Positions 1-6,839 are shown, counted from the stretch's first letter. The stretch: 8,040 bases of DNA from Candidatus Binatia bacterium (GCA_025922795.1 JAICHC010000104.1:1-8040); one strand, 5' to 3'. Notes: a model not told the origin generated them from the letters alone. Program-made: numbers and translations.

Positions 1-1248
1 ATGCAGCTCGTGGTTGAAGCCGGCACGGTGCCCGAAGAAACGCTGAAACAAGTCACCACCGGCAGCAGCATTGCCGCAAGCGGTGTGCTGGTCGAATCGC
101 CGGCCAAAGGCCAGGCTGTGGAGCTCAAGGTGGCATCGATTTATCTTTACGGGACGGCCGAGGCCGCAACCTACCCCCTGCAGAAAAAAGGACACACCCT
201 GGAGTTTCTCCGAGAAATTTCCCATCTGCGCGTGCGCAGCAACACTTTCGGCGCTGCTTTCCGCGTGCGCAACGCCCTGACCCATGCAATTCACACATTC
301 TTTCAGGAGCGCGATTTCCTTTACGTGCAAACGCCGATCATCACGACTTCCGACTGCGAAGGAGCGGGACAGATGTTCGGCGTGACCACGCTGAACTTGC
401 AACACCCGCCGCTCGCGGCGGACGGCACGATCGATTGGCAACAGGATTTTTTTTCGAAGCCGGCTTATCTTACCGTCAGTGGACAGCTCGAAGCCGAGAT
501 CTTCGCCTCGGCTTTCTCCAACGTTTACACCTTCGGACCGACGTTCCGCGCCGAAAACAGCAACACGCCGCGCCATCTAGCCGAGTTTTGGATGATCGAG
601 CCCGAAATGGCTTTTTACGAGCTTGAAGACAACATGCGTCTGGCGGAAGAGTTTCTGAAATACATCATCCGTTACGTGCTCGAACACTGCGGCGAAGATC
701 TCGAGTTTTTTAATCAATTCATCGAGAAGTCGGTGCTCGCAACATTGCAGCAGGTCGCACAAGCGAGCTTCGGCCATATCACCTACACGGACGCCGTTCA
801 GGAACTCAAAAAATCCGGCAGGGCCTGGGAGTTTCCCGTCGAGTGGGGCAACGATCTCCAAACCGAGCACGAGCGCTTCCTGTCCGAAGAAATCTTCAAG
901 AAGCCGGTGATCGTCACCGACTATCCGAAAGACATTAAAGCTTTCTACATGCGCGTCAATGAAGACGGCAAGACCGTTCGCGCGATGGACGTGCTTGTGC
1001 CGCGGGTCGGTGAAATCATCGGCGGCAGCCAGCGCGAGGAGCGCTTTGACGTCCTGTTGGCGCGCCTGCGTGATGCCGAATTAGACGAGAACGATTATTG
1101 GTGGTATTTCGATCTGCGCCGCTACGGTTCTGTGCCCCACTCCGGCTTCGGCCTCGGCCTGGAACGCATGATGATGTATCTTACCGGGCTCAAAAATATC
1201 CGCGATGTGATCCCTTTTCCACGCGCACCGGGTAATGCCGACTTTTGA
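1..1248 (+). CDS. asnS: Asparaginyl-tRNA synthetase, 5'-truncated by the window edge
   Basis: This cytoplasmic class II aminoacyl-tRNA synthetase charges tRNA-Asn with asparagine using ATP. The visible 415 residues start in the N-terminal OB-fold anticodon-binding domain (MQLVVEAG resembles the end of its first strands) and continue through the whole catalytic domain. Class II motif 2 is seen as [15 protein letters not shown] (about 182-196) and motif 3 as [15 protein letters not shown] (about 382-396). The SGQLEAE stretch (160-166) and [12 protein letters not shown] (307-318) favour AsnRS over AspRS. AsnRS proteins are usually about 430-470 residues, so roughly 45-50 N-terminal residues are missing and the ATG at base 1 is probably an internal methionine. 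The next gene starts 151 bases downstream on the same strand, so co-transcription is uncertain. The presence of AsnRS implies direct charging of tRNA-Asn, although the amidotransferase route could coexist elsewhere. Confidence 0.95.
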   Translation: MQLVVEAGTVPEETLKQVTTGSSIAASGVLVESPAKGQAVELKVASIYLYGTAEAATYPLQKKGHTLEFLREISHLRVRSNTFGAAFRVRNALTHAIHTFFQERDFLYVQTPIITTSDCEGAGQMFGVTTLNLQHPPLAADGTIDWQQDFFSKPAYLTVSGQLEAEIFASAFSNVYTFGPTFRAENSNTPRHLAEFWMIEPEMAFYELEDNMRLAEEFLKYIIRYVLEHCGEDLEFFNQFIEKSVLATLQQVAQASFGHITYTDAVQELKKSGRAWEFPVEWGNDLQTEHERFLSEEIFKKPVIVTDYPKDIKAFYMRVNEDGKTVRAMDVLVPRVGEIIGGSQREERFDVLLARLRDAELDENDYWWYFDLRRYGSVPHSGFGLGLERMMMYLTGLKNIRDVIPFPRAPGNADF

Positions 1249-1259
1249 TTTTACTCGCC

Positions 1260-1294
1260 GTTTCGGATCGCAGCTGTCATTTTTGTTTCGGATC
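1260..1294. repeat. Short direct repeat in the asnS-MFS gap
   Basis: The 10-mer GTTTCGGATC occurs at 1260-1269 and again at 1285-1294, 25 bases apart, just after the asnS stop codon. The rest of the 151-base gap shows no gene and no convincing GC stem with a T run. The repeat could be a protein-binding site or chance. Confidence 0.4.
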
Positions 1295-1399
1295 CGCTGA
1301 TTGCGCGATAACTTTACCGGCCAACCGCGCCGAAGCTCGCATGTGTGGGCGTCCGCAAATTAACTGACGGCGGGTTGGTCGACTGTTCAAAGATTCGTA

Positions 1400-2629
1400 A
1401 TGACCCCGTTCCTCAAACTCAACCCCCTCGCACGCGGCCTGACGACGCTCTACACCAGCGCGCTGCTCGCCGGCATGTGGTCGATGATCGTTCCCGCGGT
1501 TCCCGTCATTGCCAAATCATTCGCCATCAGTCCCGGCGCTGCGGCGCAGATCATCACCGCGCTCGCTCTCGGCCGCTTTGCCGGCATGCCGCTCAGCGGC
1601 ACCGTGCTCGACCGCCTCGGCACCCGCGCGGCATTGATCTCAGGTCCCGCGATAGCGTGCACCGCCGCGATCTTGGCCGGCATCACGCCCTGGTTCAGTC
1701 TGATTTTGGTGCTGGTTTTTTTGATCGGCATCGGCGAGAGTATCTGGGTTATTGCGCGGGAAGTGGCCGGCATCGATCTCGCGCGCCAGGATCAACGCGG
1801 CCGAGTGCTCAGCGGCTTTCACGGGATAAACAATCTCGGCCTTGCACTCGGGCCGCTCTTCGGCGGCCTGCTGACCGAGGCCGTCGGCTTCCGCGCGGTT
1901 TTTTTCGGCTACGCGGCATGTGCCGTCGCCTCGGTCCTACTCGGGGCTTTGATCACTGACACACAGGCCCCCGCGCTCCAACAAAATTCCATTAAGTGGG
2001 ACTGGAGCTTCGCTGCGCTCGGCCGACGGCTGCGGGGATTGAAGGAACTATTCGAGCAGATCGACCCCGATCTGCGCGCGACTTACGTTGTGCTGGTGTT
2101 CGCTACACTCACAAGCTTCATGCATCGAGTGACGACACAAAGCATGCTGCCGCTGCTCGCGACCGCGCAGCTCGGACTCTCGCCGAAGGAAGTCGGCATG
2201 CTGTTTACGATCTCGGGGCTTTCCGTCTTTCTCATGATCCTGCCGGCCGGCTTCGTCATCGACAAAATCGGCAGAAAGTGGGCCACGGTGCCGAGCACTG
2301 GAATCCCCGCGATCGCATTTTTGCTGATCCCGTTCGCGCAGAATTTCTTCCAACTGGCCGTGCTGATTTCATTTCTCGGTGTCGCCAACGGTTTATCGCT
2401 CGGCTCCTTGGCGACATCGACCTTCGACGTCGTTCCGGCAAGCGCCCGCGGCAGGTTGCAAGCGGCGCGCCGGACCATAGCCGAGATCGGCGGCGTGGCT
2501 GCGCCCCTGCTCGGCGGCGTTCTTGCCGACAAATTCAATCCCGGCGTTCCTTTTCTAGCCTATGCACCGCTGCTCGTGATCTCGGCTTTGTTACTTTCGT
2601 TGGTCGCGCACGAGACCTTGAGACGATAG
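1400..2629 (+). CDS. Major facilitator superfamily (MFS) transporter
   Basis: This is an inner-membrane secondary transporter of 409 residues, a normal MFS length, with a hydrophobic pattern fitting two six-helix halves. The N-terminal half spans about residues 12-185 and the C-terminal half about 226-405, joined by a hydrophilic stretch around 186-225. The MFS motif A signature appears between helices 2 and 3 as GTVLDRLGTR (67-76) and in the second half as GFVIDKIGRK (284-293), each with the expected Gly, Asp and basic residues. No cleavable signal peptide is apparent. The ATG at 1400 gives a sensible short cytoplasmic N-terminus, but I see no strong Shine-Dalgarno sequence before it. Only 69 bases separate its stop from the DAHP synthase start. 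The substrate cannot be read from sequence; drug or metabolite efflux by proton antiport is the usual role of such 12-helix proteins, and that is inference only. Confidence 0.88.
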   Translation: MTPFLKLNPLARGLTTLYTSALLAGMWSMIVPAVPVIAKSFAISPGAAAQIITALALGRFAGMPLSGTVLDRLGTRAALISGPAIACTAAILAGITPWFSLILVLVFLIGIGESIWVIAREVAGIDLARQDQRGRVLSGFHGINNLGLALGPLFGGLLTEAVGFRAVFFGYAACAVASVLLGALITDTQAPALQQNSIKWDWSFAALGRRLRGLKELFEQIDPDLRATYVVLVFATLTSFMHRVTTQSMLPLLATAQLGLSPKEVGMLFTISGLSVFLMILPAGFVIDKIGRKWATVPSTGIPAIAFLLIPFAQNFFQLAVLISFLGVANGLSLGSLATSTFDVVPASARGRLQAARRTIAEIGGVAAPLLGGVLADKFNPGVPFLAYAPLLVISALLLSLVAHETLRR

Positions 2630-2649
2630 CGGGCTAATGGCAACGCTGT

Positions 2650-2679
2650 TTCGATTTTGGCAAAATTTTTGTCTATACT
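2650..2679 (+). promoter_or_regulatory. Possible sigma70-type promoter for aroG
   Basis: A good -10 hexamer, TATACT, lies at 2674-2679 in an AT-rich patch that stands out from the GC-rich surroundings. It would place a transcript start near 2686, about 13 bases before the aroG ATG at 2699. The matching -35 is weak: TTCGAT at 2650-2655 has an 18-base spacer. A better-looking TTGGCA at 2657-2662 is only 11 bases from the -10 and is too close. A GGGAA at 2689-2693 could act as the ribosome binding site. Confidence 0.35.
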
Positions 2680-2698
2680 GGCCCGATTGGGAATTCCT

Positions 2699-3778
2699 AT
2701 GACATACCGAACCGACGATTTAAGAATCCAGGAAATTAAAGAGTTAGCTCCGCCGGCGCAAGTATTGGGTGACTTCCCGATCAGCGAAAAAGCGGCCCAA
2801 ACCACTTACTATGCGCGCCAAGCGATTCATCGCATTCTGCACGGTGCCGATGACCGGCTTTTGGCGATCGTCGGTCCATGCTCGATCCATGACGTCAAAG
2901 CGGCGAAGGAATATGCCGGCAGGCTCAAGGAAGCCAAGGATCGCTGCGCTGACGATCTGCTGATCGTGATGCGAGTTTATTTCGAAAAACCGCGCACGAC
3001 GGTCGGTTGGAAGGGTTTGATCAATGATCCCAATCTCGATGGCAGCTTTCGCATCAACGACGGCCTGCGGGTCGGCCGCCAACTGCTGCTCGAGCTCAAT
3101 GAGACCGGCATGCCGGCGGCGTGCGAATTCCTCGATATGATTACGCCCCAGTACGTCGCCGACCTGGTCGCGTGGGGGGCCATCGGCGCGCGCACCACCG
3201 AAAGTCAGGTGCACAGAGAGCTCGCTTCGGGACTCTCCTGTCCGGTCGGTTTCAAGAACGGCACCGACGGCAACGTGCGTATCGCGATGGATGCGATTCG
3301 TGCGGCGCAAGCGCCGCATCATTTTCTTTCCGTGACGAAGGACGGTCACTCGGCGATCGTGTCGACGACTGGCAACGAAGACTGCCACATCATCTTACGC
3401 GGCGGAAGACACCCCAATTACGACGCCGCCAACGTGGACCTAGCGGCTAAGAGTCTCGCCGAAGCCGGTATACCGGGGCGCATTATGATCGATTGCAGTC
3501 ATGGCAACAGCAGTAAAGATCCCGCCAAACAGCTCGCCGTAGGCGAGAATATCGCAACTCAGGTCGCGGCGGGCGACGCACGCATCATCGGCATCATGCT
3601 CGAAAGCCATCTCAAAGCCGGACGGCAGGATCTGATCCCCGGCAAAGCACTGGTGTACGGTCAGAGTATCACGGATTCCTGTGTTGGTTGGGAAGACACA
3701 CGCAACTTGATTGACCTGCTGGCGGATGCGGTGCGCCAGCGCCGCGCTAAGGCCGCAGCCAACGGCGACTCCGAATAA
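2699..3778 (+). CDS. aroG: Class I DAHP synthase (3-deoxy-7-phosphoheptulonate synthase), predicted phenylalanine-sensitive
   Basis: It condenses phosphoenolpyruvate and erythrose 4-phosphate to DAHP, the first committed step of the shikimate pathway to aromatic amino acids, in the cytoplasm. From ATG 2699 the protein has 359 residues and lines up with E. coli AroG from its first residue (MTYRTDDLRIQEIKEL), so I prefer this start over the in-frame ATG at 2657, which lies upstream of the putative -10 box. The four metal ligands fall at E. coli numbering: Cys61 (GPCSIHD), His268 (DCSHGNSS), Glu302 (LESH) and Asp326 (SITDSC). Phosphate- and substrate-binding stretches EKPRTTVGWKG (96-106), GARTTESQVHRE (163-174) and GFKNGTDG (184-191) are intact. 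Effector-site residues Asp6, Asp7, Pro150, Ser180, Phe209 and Ser211 are present; Ser at 211 is typical of Phe-regulated forms, whereas Tyr-regulated forms carry Gly. No other aromatic pathway gene is adjacent. Confidence 0.96.
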   Translation: MTYRTDDLRIQEIKELAPPAQVLGDFPISEKAAQTTYYARQAIHRILHGADDRLLAIVGPCSIHDVKAAKEYAGRLKEAKDRCADDLLIVMRVYFEKPRTTVGWKGLINDPNLDGSFRINDGLRVGRQLLLELNETGMPAACEFLDMITPQYVADLVAWGAIGARTTESQVHRELASGLSCPVGFKNGTDGNVRIAMDAIRAAQAPHHFLSVTKDGHSAIVSTTGNEDCHIILRGGRHPNYDAANVDLAAKSLAEAGIPGRIMIDCSHGNSSKDPAKQLAVGENIATQVAAGDARIIGIMLESHLKAGRQDLIPGKALVYGQSITDSCVGWEDTRNLIDLLADAVRQRRAKAAANGDSE

Positions 3779-3883
3779 CCATCCCGTCAGCTTCCAGGCG
3801 CCCAGAAAGCTTATCGCTTCAAACGGCAGCAGCTCTACCCTCCCAACCACGAATTCATGGCGGGAATGATATGGGCGCCAAAT

Positions 3884-4114
3884 TCAGGATTTAACACAAA
3901 ACAACTCTTCGAGGAGCCGGCGCGCTTCACTGAGCCCTTCCTCTGTAAACACCACGGATTTCGCCTTACCCCGCGGATTGCTGATAAACCCCTGTTCGTG
4001 CAAACGGTTCAGGGCATCCCAATCAAAGCCTTTCCACGCCCTTGCTCCATCGTGAAGTCCAAGGTAGAGCAGCGCCAAAACGGCTCGGTCTATTTTGTCA
4101 TCGTCGAGTTCCAT
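3884..4114 (-). CDS. DUF6429 family small protein
   Basis: This 76-residue soluble protein matches my memory of the DUF6429 family: an acidic N-terminus (MELDDDKIDRAVLALLYLGL), a central HDGARAWKGFDWDALNRLHE block (21-40), then GFISNPRGKAKSVVFTEEGL (42-61) and a Leu-rich C-terminal helix. The 'NRLHEQGFI...SVVFTEEG' layout resembles a winged-helix wing and recognition helix, so a nucleic-acid-binding role is possible, but no function is established that I know of. It has full family length with start and stop intact. GAAGAA about 3 bases before the ATG is a weak ribosome binding site. It is convergent with aroG (105-base gap) and divergent from the radical SAM gene. A long open frame on the opposite strand (3857-4249) is its shadow: the minus-strand product has the recognisable family motifs. 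Confidence 0.85.
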   Translation of the reverse strand: MELDDDKIDRAVLALLYLGLHDGARAWKGFDWDALNRLHEQGFISNPRGKAKSVVFTEEGLSEARRLLEELFCVKS

Positions 4115-4128
4115 AATTCTTCATGTGC

Positions 4129-4188
4129 TTTCGCTAAAAAACGCCGTGAAAACAGCGAAAACCTTAGCGTTTGGTTCCTCAATGAACC
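4129..4188. promoter_or_regulatory. Cluster of inverted repeats between divergent genes, possible operator
   Basis: Three dyads lie in the 196-base gap between the DUF6429 gene and the radical SAM gene. TTTCGCT (4129-4135) pairs with AGCGAAA (4154-4160); CGCTAA (4132-4137) could instead pair with TTAGCG (4164-4169); and GGTTC (4173-4177) pairs with GAACC (4184-4188). Competing arms in a divergent intergenic region could be a regulator site or leader structure. No promoter boxes are clear, and function is inference. Confidence 0.3.
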
Positions 4189-4298
4189 TCATTCTTTTTT
4201 GGCCGCCTGTCAAGCCATGCGGCGTGACATCGCCTGCCTTTTTGAGTAGAGTCAACCGCAAGCATTTGGTCAGAGAGCCGCCAGCGTGCTCCATGACC

Positions 4299-4304
4299 GG
4301 AGGT
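4299..4304 (+). promoter_or_regulatory. Shine-Dalgarno sequence deciding a TTG start
   Basis: GGAGGT sits six bases before TTG 4311, an ideal spacing. The in-frame ATG at 4293 lies upstream of this site and has no comparable one of its own. The ATG at 4306 is in another frame. Confidence 0.65.
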
Positions 4305-4310
4305 TATGTT

Positions 4311-5588
4311 TTGGATACCGCGGCGCGTGAATTTCAGATCATGGTGAAGACGATCGGGGCGATCTGCAACCTCGATTGCCACTACTGCTATTATCTTGAA
4401 AAAGAAAATCTTTATCCCAAGGGCACCAACTTTCGCCTCGACGATGAAACTCTGGAGCGCTACGTCGTCCAACATATCCAGGCAACCCCGGGAGAGATCG
4501 TCAGCTTTTCCTGGCACGGCGGCGAGCCGACCTTGCTCGGCGTCGATTTTTTCCGCAAAGCGGTTGCGCTGCAAAAACGACACCTGCCCGCAGGCAAGAA
4601 AATCATCAACGGCATTCAAACCAACGGCACGACGATCGATGACCAATGGTGCGAGTTTCTCGCCAAGGAAGCTTTTTATATCGGGCTCAGTCTTGACGGC
4701 CCGCGCGAGCTGCACGACCATTATCGCGTCACCAAAGGACAAAAGCCAACCCACAAACAGGTGGTTCAGGCGTTTCACATGCTGCGCAAAGCCAAGGTCC
4801 ACGTCGACTTGCTCACTGTCGTGCACGACGTCAACGTCAAATATCCCACGCAAGTTTATCGCTACTTGAAAGAGATCGGCGGCCAGTATTTGCAGTTCTT
4901 ACCGCTGGTCGAAAAAACCGGCGACCCGAATAATCCGGTGCACAAGCGCTCGGTGCCGGCTGCCGCCTACGGTAAGTTTTTAAGCACGATTTTTGATGAA
5001 TGGGTGCGCTACGACATCGGTAAGATTTTCATTCAGCTCTTCGACGAGTCGGTTCGCCCATTTCTGGGCATGGAGCATGCGCTATGCATTTATCGCGAGA
5101 CTTGCGGCGACGTTCCCGTCATCGAGCACAACGGCGATTTCTACTCCTGCGACCATTACGTTTTACCTGAATATAAAATTGGTAACATTCACGAGCGGCC
5201 GCTGGCGGAAATGGTCGAAGATCCGAAGCAGCGTGAGTTTGGCCAGGCGAAGTGGACCAGCCTGCCGAAGTACTGCCGCGAGTGCGAAGTCCTGAGCATG
5301 TGCAACGGCGGCTGCCCCAAGGACCGCATCATCAAAACTCCGGACGGTGAAGAAGGTCTCAACTATCTCTGCGCCGGTTTAAAATCGTTTTTCTCGCACA
5401 GCAAGCCGTACTTCAAGCGTTTCTCGGAGCTCGTCGAAGCGGGCGAGCCGGCCGAGAAACTAATGGAGATGGTTCGCGCCGCCGATGCCAAGGCTTCAGC
5501 GCGCCAGGCCGGGCGCAACGATCCCTGCCCTTGCGGCAGCGGCAAAAAATATAAGCGCTGCTGCGGTGGCGCCCGTCCCGGCGCTTAG
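4311..5588 (+). CDS. Anaerobic sulfatase-maturating enzyme (radical SAM/SPASM) with C-terminal SEC-C motif
   Basis: It is predicted to oxidise the active-site Cys or Ser of a sulfatase to formylglycine using S-adenosylmethionine and iron-sulfur clusters, in the cytoplasm without oxygen. From TTG 4311 it has 425 residues. The radical SAM motif is Cys19, Cys23, Cys26 (CNLDCHYC), followed by the family signature YYLEKENLYP (27-36), then SWHGGEPTLLG (67-77), IQTNGT (102-107) and SLDGP (127-131). The SPASM ligands are all visible: Cys259, 265, 280, 322, 325, 331, 335 and 354, with the proposed catalytic Asp281 directly after Cys280 (YSCDHYVLPEYKIGN). The last 25 residues carry a SEC-C zinc motif, CPCGSGKKYKRCC (406-418), as at the end of SecA. 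An in-frame ATG at 4293 would add six residues. No sulfatase lies in the window. A related peptide-modifying radical SAM role is less likely given the close family match. Confidence 0.92.
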   Translation: MDTAAREFQIMVKTIGAICNLDCHYCYYLEKENLYPKGTNFRLDDETLERYVVQHIQATPGEIVSFSWHGGEPTLLGVDFFRKAVALQKRHLPAGKKIINGIQTNGTTIDDQWCEFLAKEAFYIGLSLDGPRELHDHYRVTKGQKPTHKQVVQAFHMLRKAKVHVDLLTVVHDVNVKYPTQVYRYLKEIGGQYLQFLPLVEKTGDPNNPVHKRSVPAAAYGKFLSTIFDEWVRYDIGKIFIQLFDESVRPFLGMEHALCIYRETCGDVPVIEHNGDFYSCDHYVLPEYKIGNIHERPLAEMVEDPKQREFGQAKWTSLPKYCRECEVLSMCNGGCPKDRIIKTPDGEEGLNYLCAGLKSFFSHSKPYFKRFSELVEAGEPAEKLMEMVRAADAKASARQAGRNDPCPCGSGKKYKRCCGGARPGA

Positions 5589-5589
5589 C

Positions 5590-5714
5590 GGCTGCTGAAA
5601 AAAGGCTCATATGCTTCGTTGCGCTCAATTCGTCTCGCGTCAACGTACTGCCGATGTACGCCTCCGCTCGCCGATTTTTCGCGCGCCTCGCCTCTAAGCC
5701 TTTTTTGAGCAGCC
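5590..5714. repeat. 125-bp palindromic intergenic element (MITE/REP-like)
   Basis: The ends form an 18-bp inverted repeat with one mismatch: GGCTGCTGAAAAAAGGCT at 5590-5607 and AGCCTTTTTTGAGCAGCC at 5697-5714. A central hairpin CGTAC (5644-5648) / GTACG (5656-5660) with a 7-base loop has the same centre, base 5652. Additional pairs between the arms (for example CGC 5637-5639 with GCG 5665-5667) make one long imperfect hairpin. It begins two bases after the radical SAM stop codon. It has no coding capacity of its own and resembles dispersed palindromic elements with GGCTGCTGAAAAA-type ends that I recall from intergenic DNA of environmental bacteria; that family link is from memory. It may also protect or end the upstream transcript. 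Confidence 0.75.
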
Positions 5715-5744
5715 TGAAAGCGAGTGACCATTATTTTCTGCTCC

Positions 5745-5762
5745 CTTTGCGTTCTTTGCGGT
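5745..5762. repeat. Tandem CTTTGCG motif
   Basis: CTTTGCG occurs at 5745-5751 and again at 5754-5760, a 9-base period, in the gap before the amidohydrolase gene. Motifs of the type TTTGCGTTCTTTGCGG are scattered in the intergenic DNA of many bacteria; their role is unknown to me. A comparable CTTGGCG pair lies at 6825-6839. Confidence 0.5.
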
Positions 5763-5798
5763 AAATCTCCTTCTTAAAATTTTCTTTGGAGTAACAGC

Positions 5799-6689
5799 AT
5801 GACACTCTACGACGACATGATGGAAGGCGCGATCGACGTTCACTGCCACATCGACTTCGAATTCTCCGCCAAAGAGCGCAAACGCGAACCGGAATTTCTG
5901 TGGTTACCGAAAGCCGAGGCGCTGGGCATGCGCGGTGTGGTGTTGAAATCCCATTGGTGGCCAACCGTCAACGTGGTGCCGTACATTCTCTCATCCGTCG
6001 ACACCAAAGTTGCGCTGTGGTCCAGCGTGGCGATGAACAGCACGGCGGGCGGACCGAATCCTTGTATCATCGATGCATGCGCCGAGTTGGGCGGCAAAAT
6101 GGTCTTCCTGCCGACGTGGAGCGCGCGCAACGACGTCGAACGCAAAGGCTTCAGCAACCGCATCCAGTCCTACTACAGGAACCACGCGAAATTGGAGAAC
6201 CCGAATTATTACTTTCTCGACGAGAACGGCAAGCTGATCGCGCGCGGTTACGAAATCATCGAGACGTGCAAGGCCCACGGCCTAACCCTCGGCATGGGTC
6301 ATGTGTCATGGCAGGAATCGATGGCGTTCATCGAGGCGGCGCGCGATATGGGCTATAGCCAGAGAATCGTCGTCAATCACGTCCAGAGCCATATCATCGC
6401 GATGCCTCTCGACGCGATGAAGCGCGCCGCCGAAATGGGCGCCTTCCTTGAAGCCTGCTGGAATGCATTAGCCCCCGGTCGCATGGACTCGCCGGATCTG
6501 GTCAAACAATTCCGCGCGGTCGGCCTGCGCCAAATCATCGCCAGCACGGACTACTTCCGCCCGTACAGTCCCAATCCTGCGGAGCTGTTTCGCATGTATC
6601 TGGGCATGCTGCACGAAGGCGGCCTGAGCCGAGGCGAAGTCAATCAGGTGGCATCAATCAATCCGGCGCGGTTAATGGGGCTGGCCTAG
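5799..6689 (+). CDS. DUF6282 family amidohydrolase-fold protein
   Basis: This 296-residue cytoplasmic protein appears to be a metal-dependent hydrolase or lyase of the amidohydrolase superfamily, most like DUF6282. Candidate metal ligands sit in the usual barrel order: His15 and His17 (DVHCH) on strand 1, Lys50 and His52 (VVLKSH), His168 (GMGHVSW), His194 and His198 (VNHVQSH), and Asp251 (ASTDYF) near the C-terminal strands. Lys50 could be a carboxylated bridging lysine, but that is a guess. The length is complete for the family and no signal peptide or membrane helix is seen. The ATG at 5799 has a good ribosome binding site, GGAG at 5788-5791, seven bases upstream. It stands alone: the preceding gap contains a palindromic element and the next genes converge on it, so it is probably its own transcription unit. 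The substrate is unknown. Confidence 0.82.
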   Translation: MTLYDDMMEGAIDVHCHIDFEFSAKERKREPEFLWLPKAEALGMRGVVLKSHWWPTVNVVPYILSSVDTKVALWSSVAMNSTAGGPNPCIIDACAELGGKMVFLPTWSARNDVERKGFSNRIQSYYRNHAKLENPNYYFLDENGKLIARGYEIIETCKAHGLTLGMGHVSWQESMAFIEAARDMGYSQRIVVNHVQSHIIAMPLDAMKRAAEMGAFLEACWNALAPGRMDSPDLVKQFRAVGLRQIIASTDYFRPYSPNPAELFRMYLGMLHEGGLSRGEVNQVASINPARLMGLA

Positions 6690-6705
6690 AGTGCCTTTGA
6701 ACTGA

Positions 6706-6732
6706 TGGAGTAATGGATGTTGGAGTGATGGA
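6706..6732. repeat. Short tandem repeat after the amidohydrolase gene
   Basis: TGGAGTAATGGA (6706-6717) recurs as TGGAGTGATGGA (6721-6732), 11 of 12 bases identical, with a 15-base period. It lies 16 bases past the stop codon. It reads as low-complexity intergenic DNA rather than coding sequence. Confidence 0.5.
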
Positions 6733-6770
6733 GGACCAAAGGGCCAGGGAACGGGATCTGTCATTTCGTC

Positions 6771-6797
6771 CGAAGTGAGAAACATCCCTCGCTTTCG
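6771..6797. other. Imperfect hairpin between convergent genes
   Basis: CGAAGTGAG (6771-6779) pairs with CTCGCTTTCG (6788-6797) around an 8-base loop, with one bulged T and one G-T pair. It is preceded by TGTCATTTCGTC (6759-6770), the start of a TGTCATTTCG...GAAG-GAGAAA type string I recall as a common dispersed intergenic sequence. Its position between converging genes would suit a bidirectional transcript end, but no T run follows on either strand. Confidence 0.4.
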
Positions 6798-6824
6798 TTC
6801 GGGCTCACAAGCATTCGCCTGTCA

Positions 6825-6839
6825 CTTGGCGTCTTGGCG
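6825..6839. repeat. Tandem CTTGGCG motif
   Basis: CTTGGCG at 6825-6831 and again at 6833-6839, an 8-base period, followed by CGCGG. It resembles the CTTTGCG pair at 5745-5760 and lies in the 177-base gap between convergent genes. No other gene-like content is visible in that gap. Confidence 0.45.

Noticed and set aside
1345..1959. 204-codon open frame overlapping the MFS gene
   Set aside because: Arg/His-rich shadow product with no family resemblance; the MFS frame has clear membrane helices and motifs.
2657..2679. TTGGCA and TATACT as a paired promoter
   Set aside because: The spacer is only 11 bases, too short for a sigma70 promoter.
2657..2698. Earlier ATG (2657) as the aroG start
   Set aside because: It would add 14 residues absent from AroG proteins and lies upstream of the likely -10 box.
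2744..3388. 214-codon antisense open frame inside aroG
   Set aside because: It is composition-driven, rich in Arg, and lies within a gene whose every motif is conserved on the other strand.
3779..3880. The frame stays open after the aroG stop (AYRFKRQQLYPPNHEF-like residues), suggesting a read-through or gene remnant
   Set aside because: AroG ends at normal family length with TAA; I do not recognise the residues, and open frames are common in GC-rich DNA.
4173..4200. Intrinsic terminator: GGTTC/GAACC stem followed by TTTTTT
   Set aside because: The stem is only 5 bp, the T run starts six bases away, and no plus-strand gene ends just upstream.
3857..4249. 130-codon open frame on the + strand
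   Set aside because: It covers the DUF6429 gene in antisense, and the minus-strand product has recognisable family motifs while this one has none.
4179..4853. 224-codon antisense open frame over the start of the radical SAM gene
   Set aside because: The plus-strand frame carries the cluster cysteines and signature motifs; the antisense product has none.
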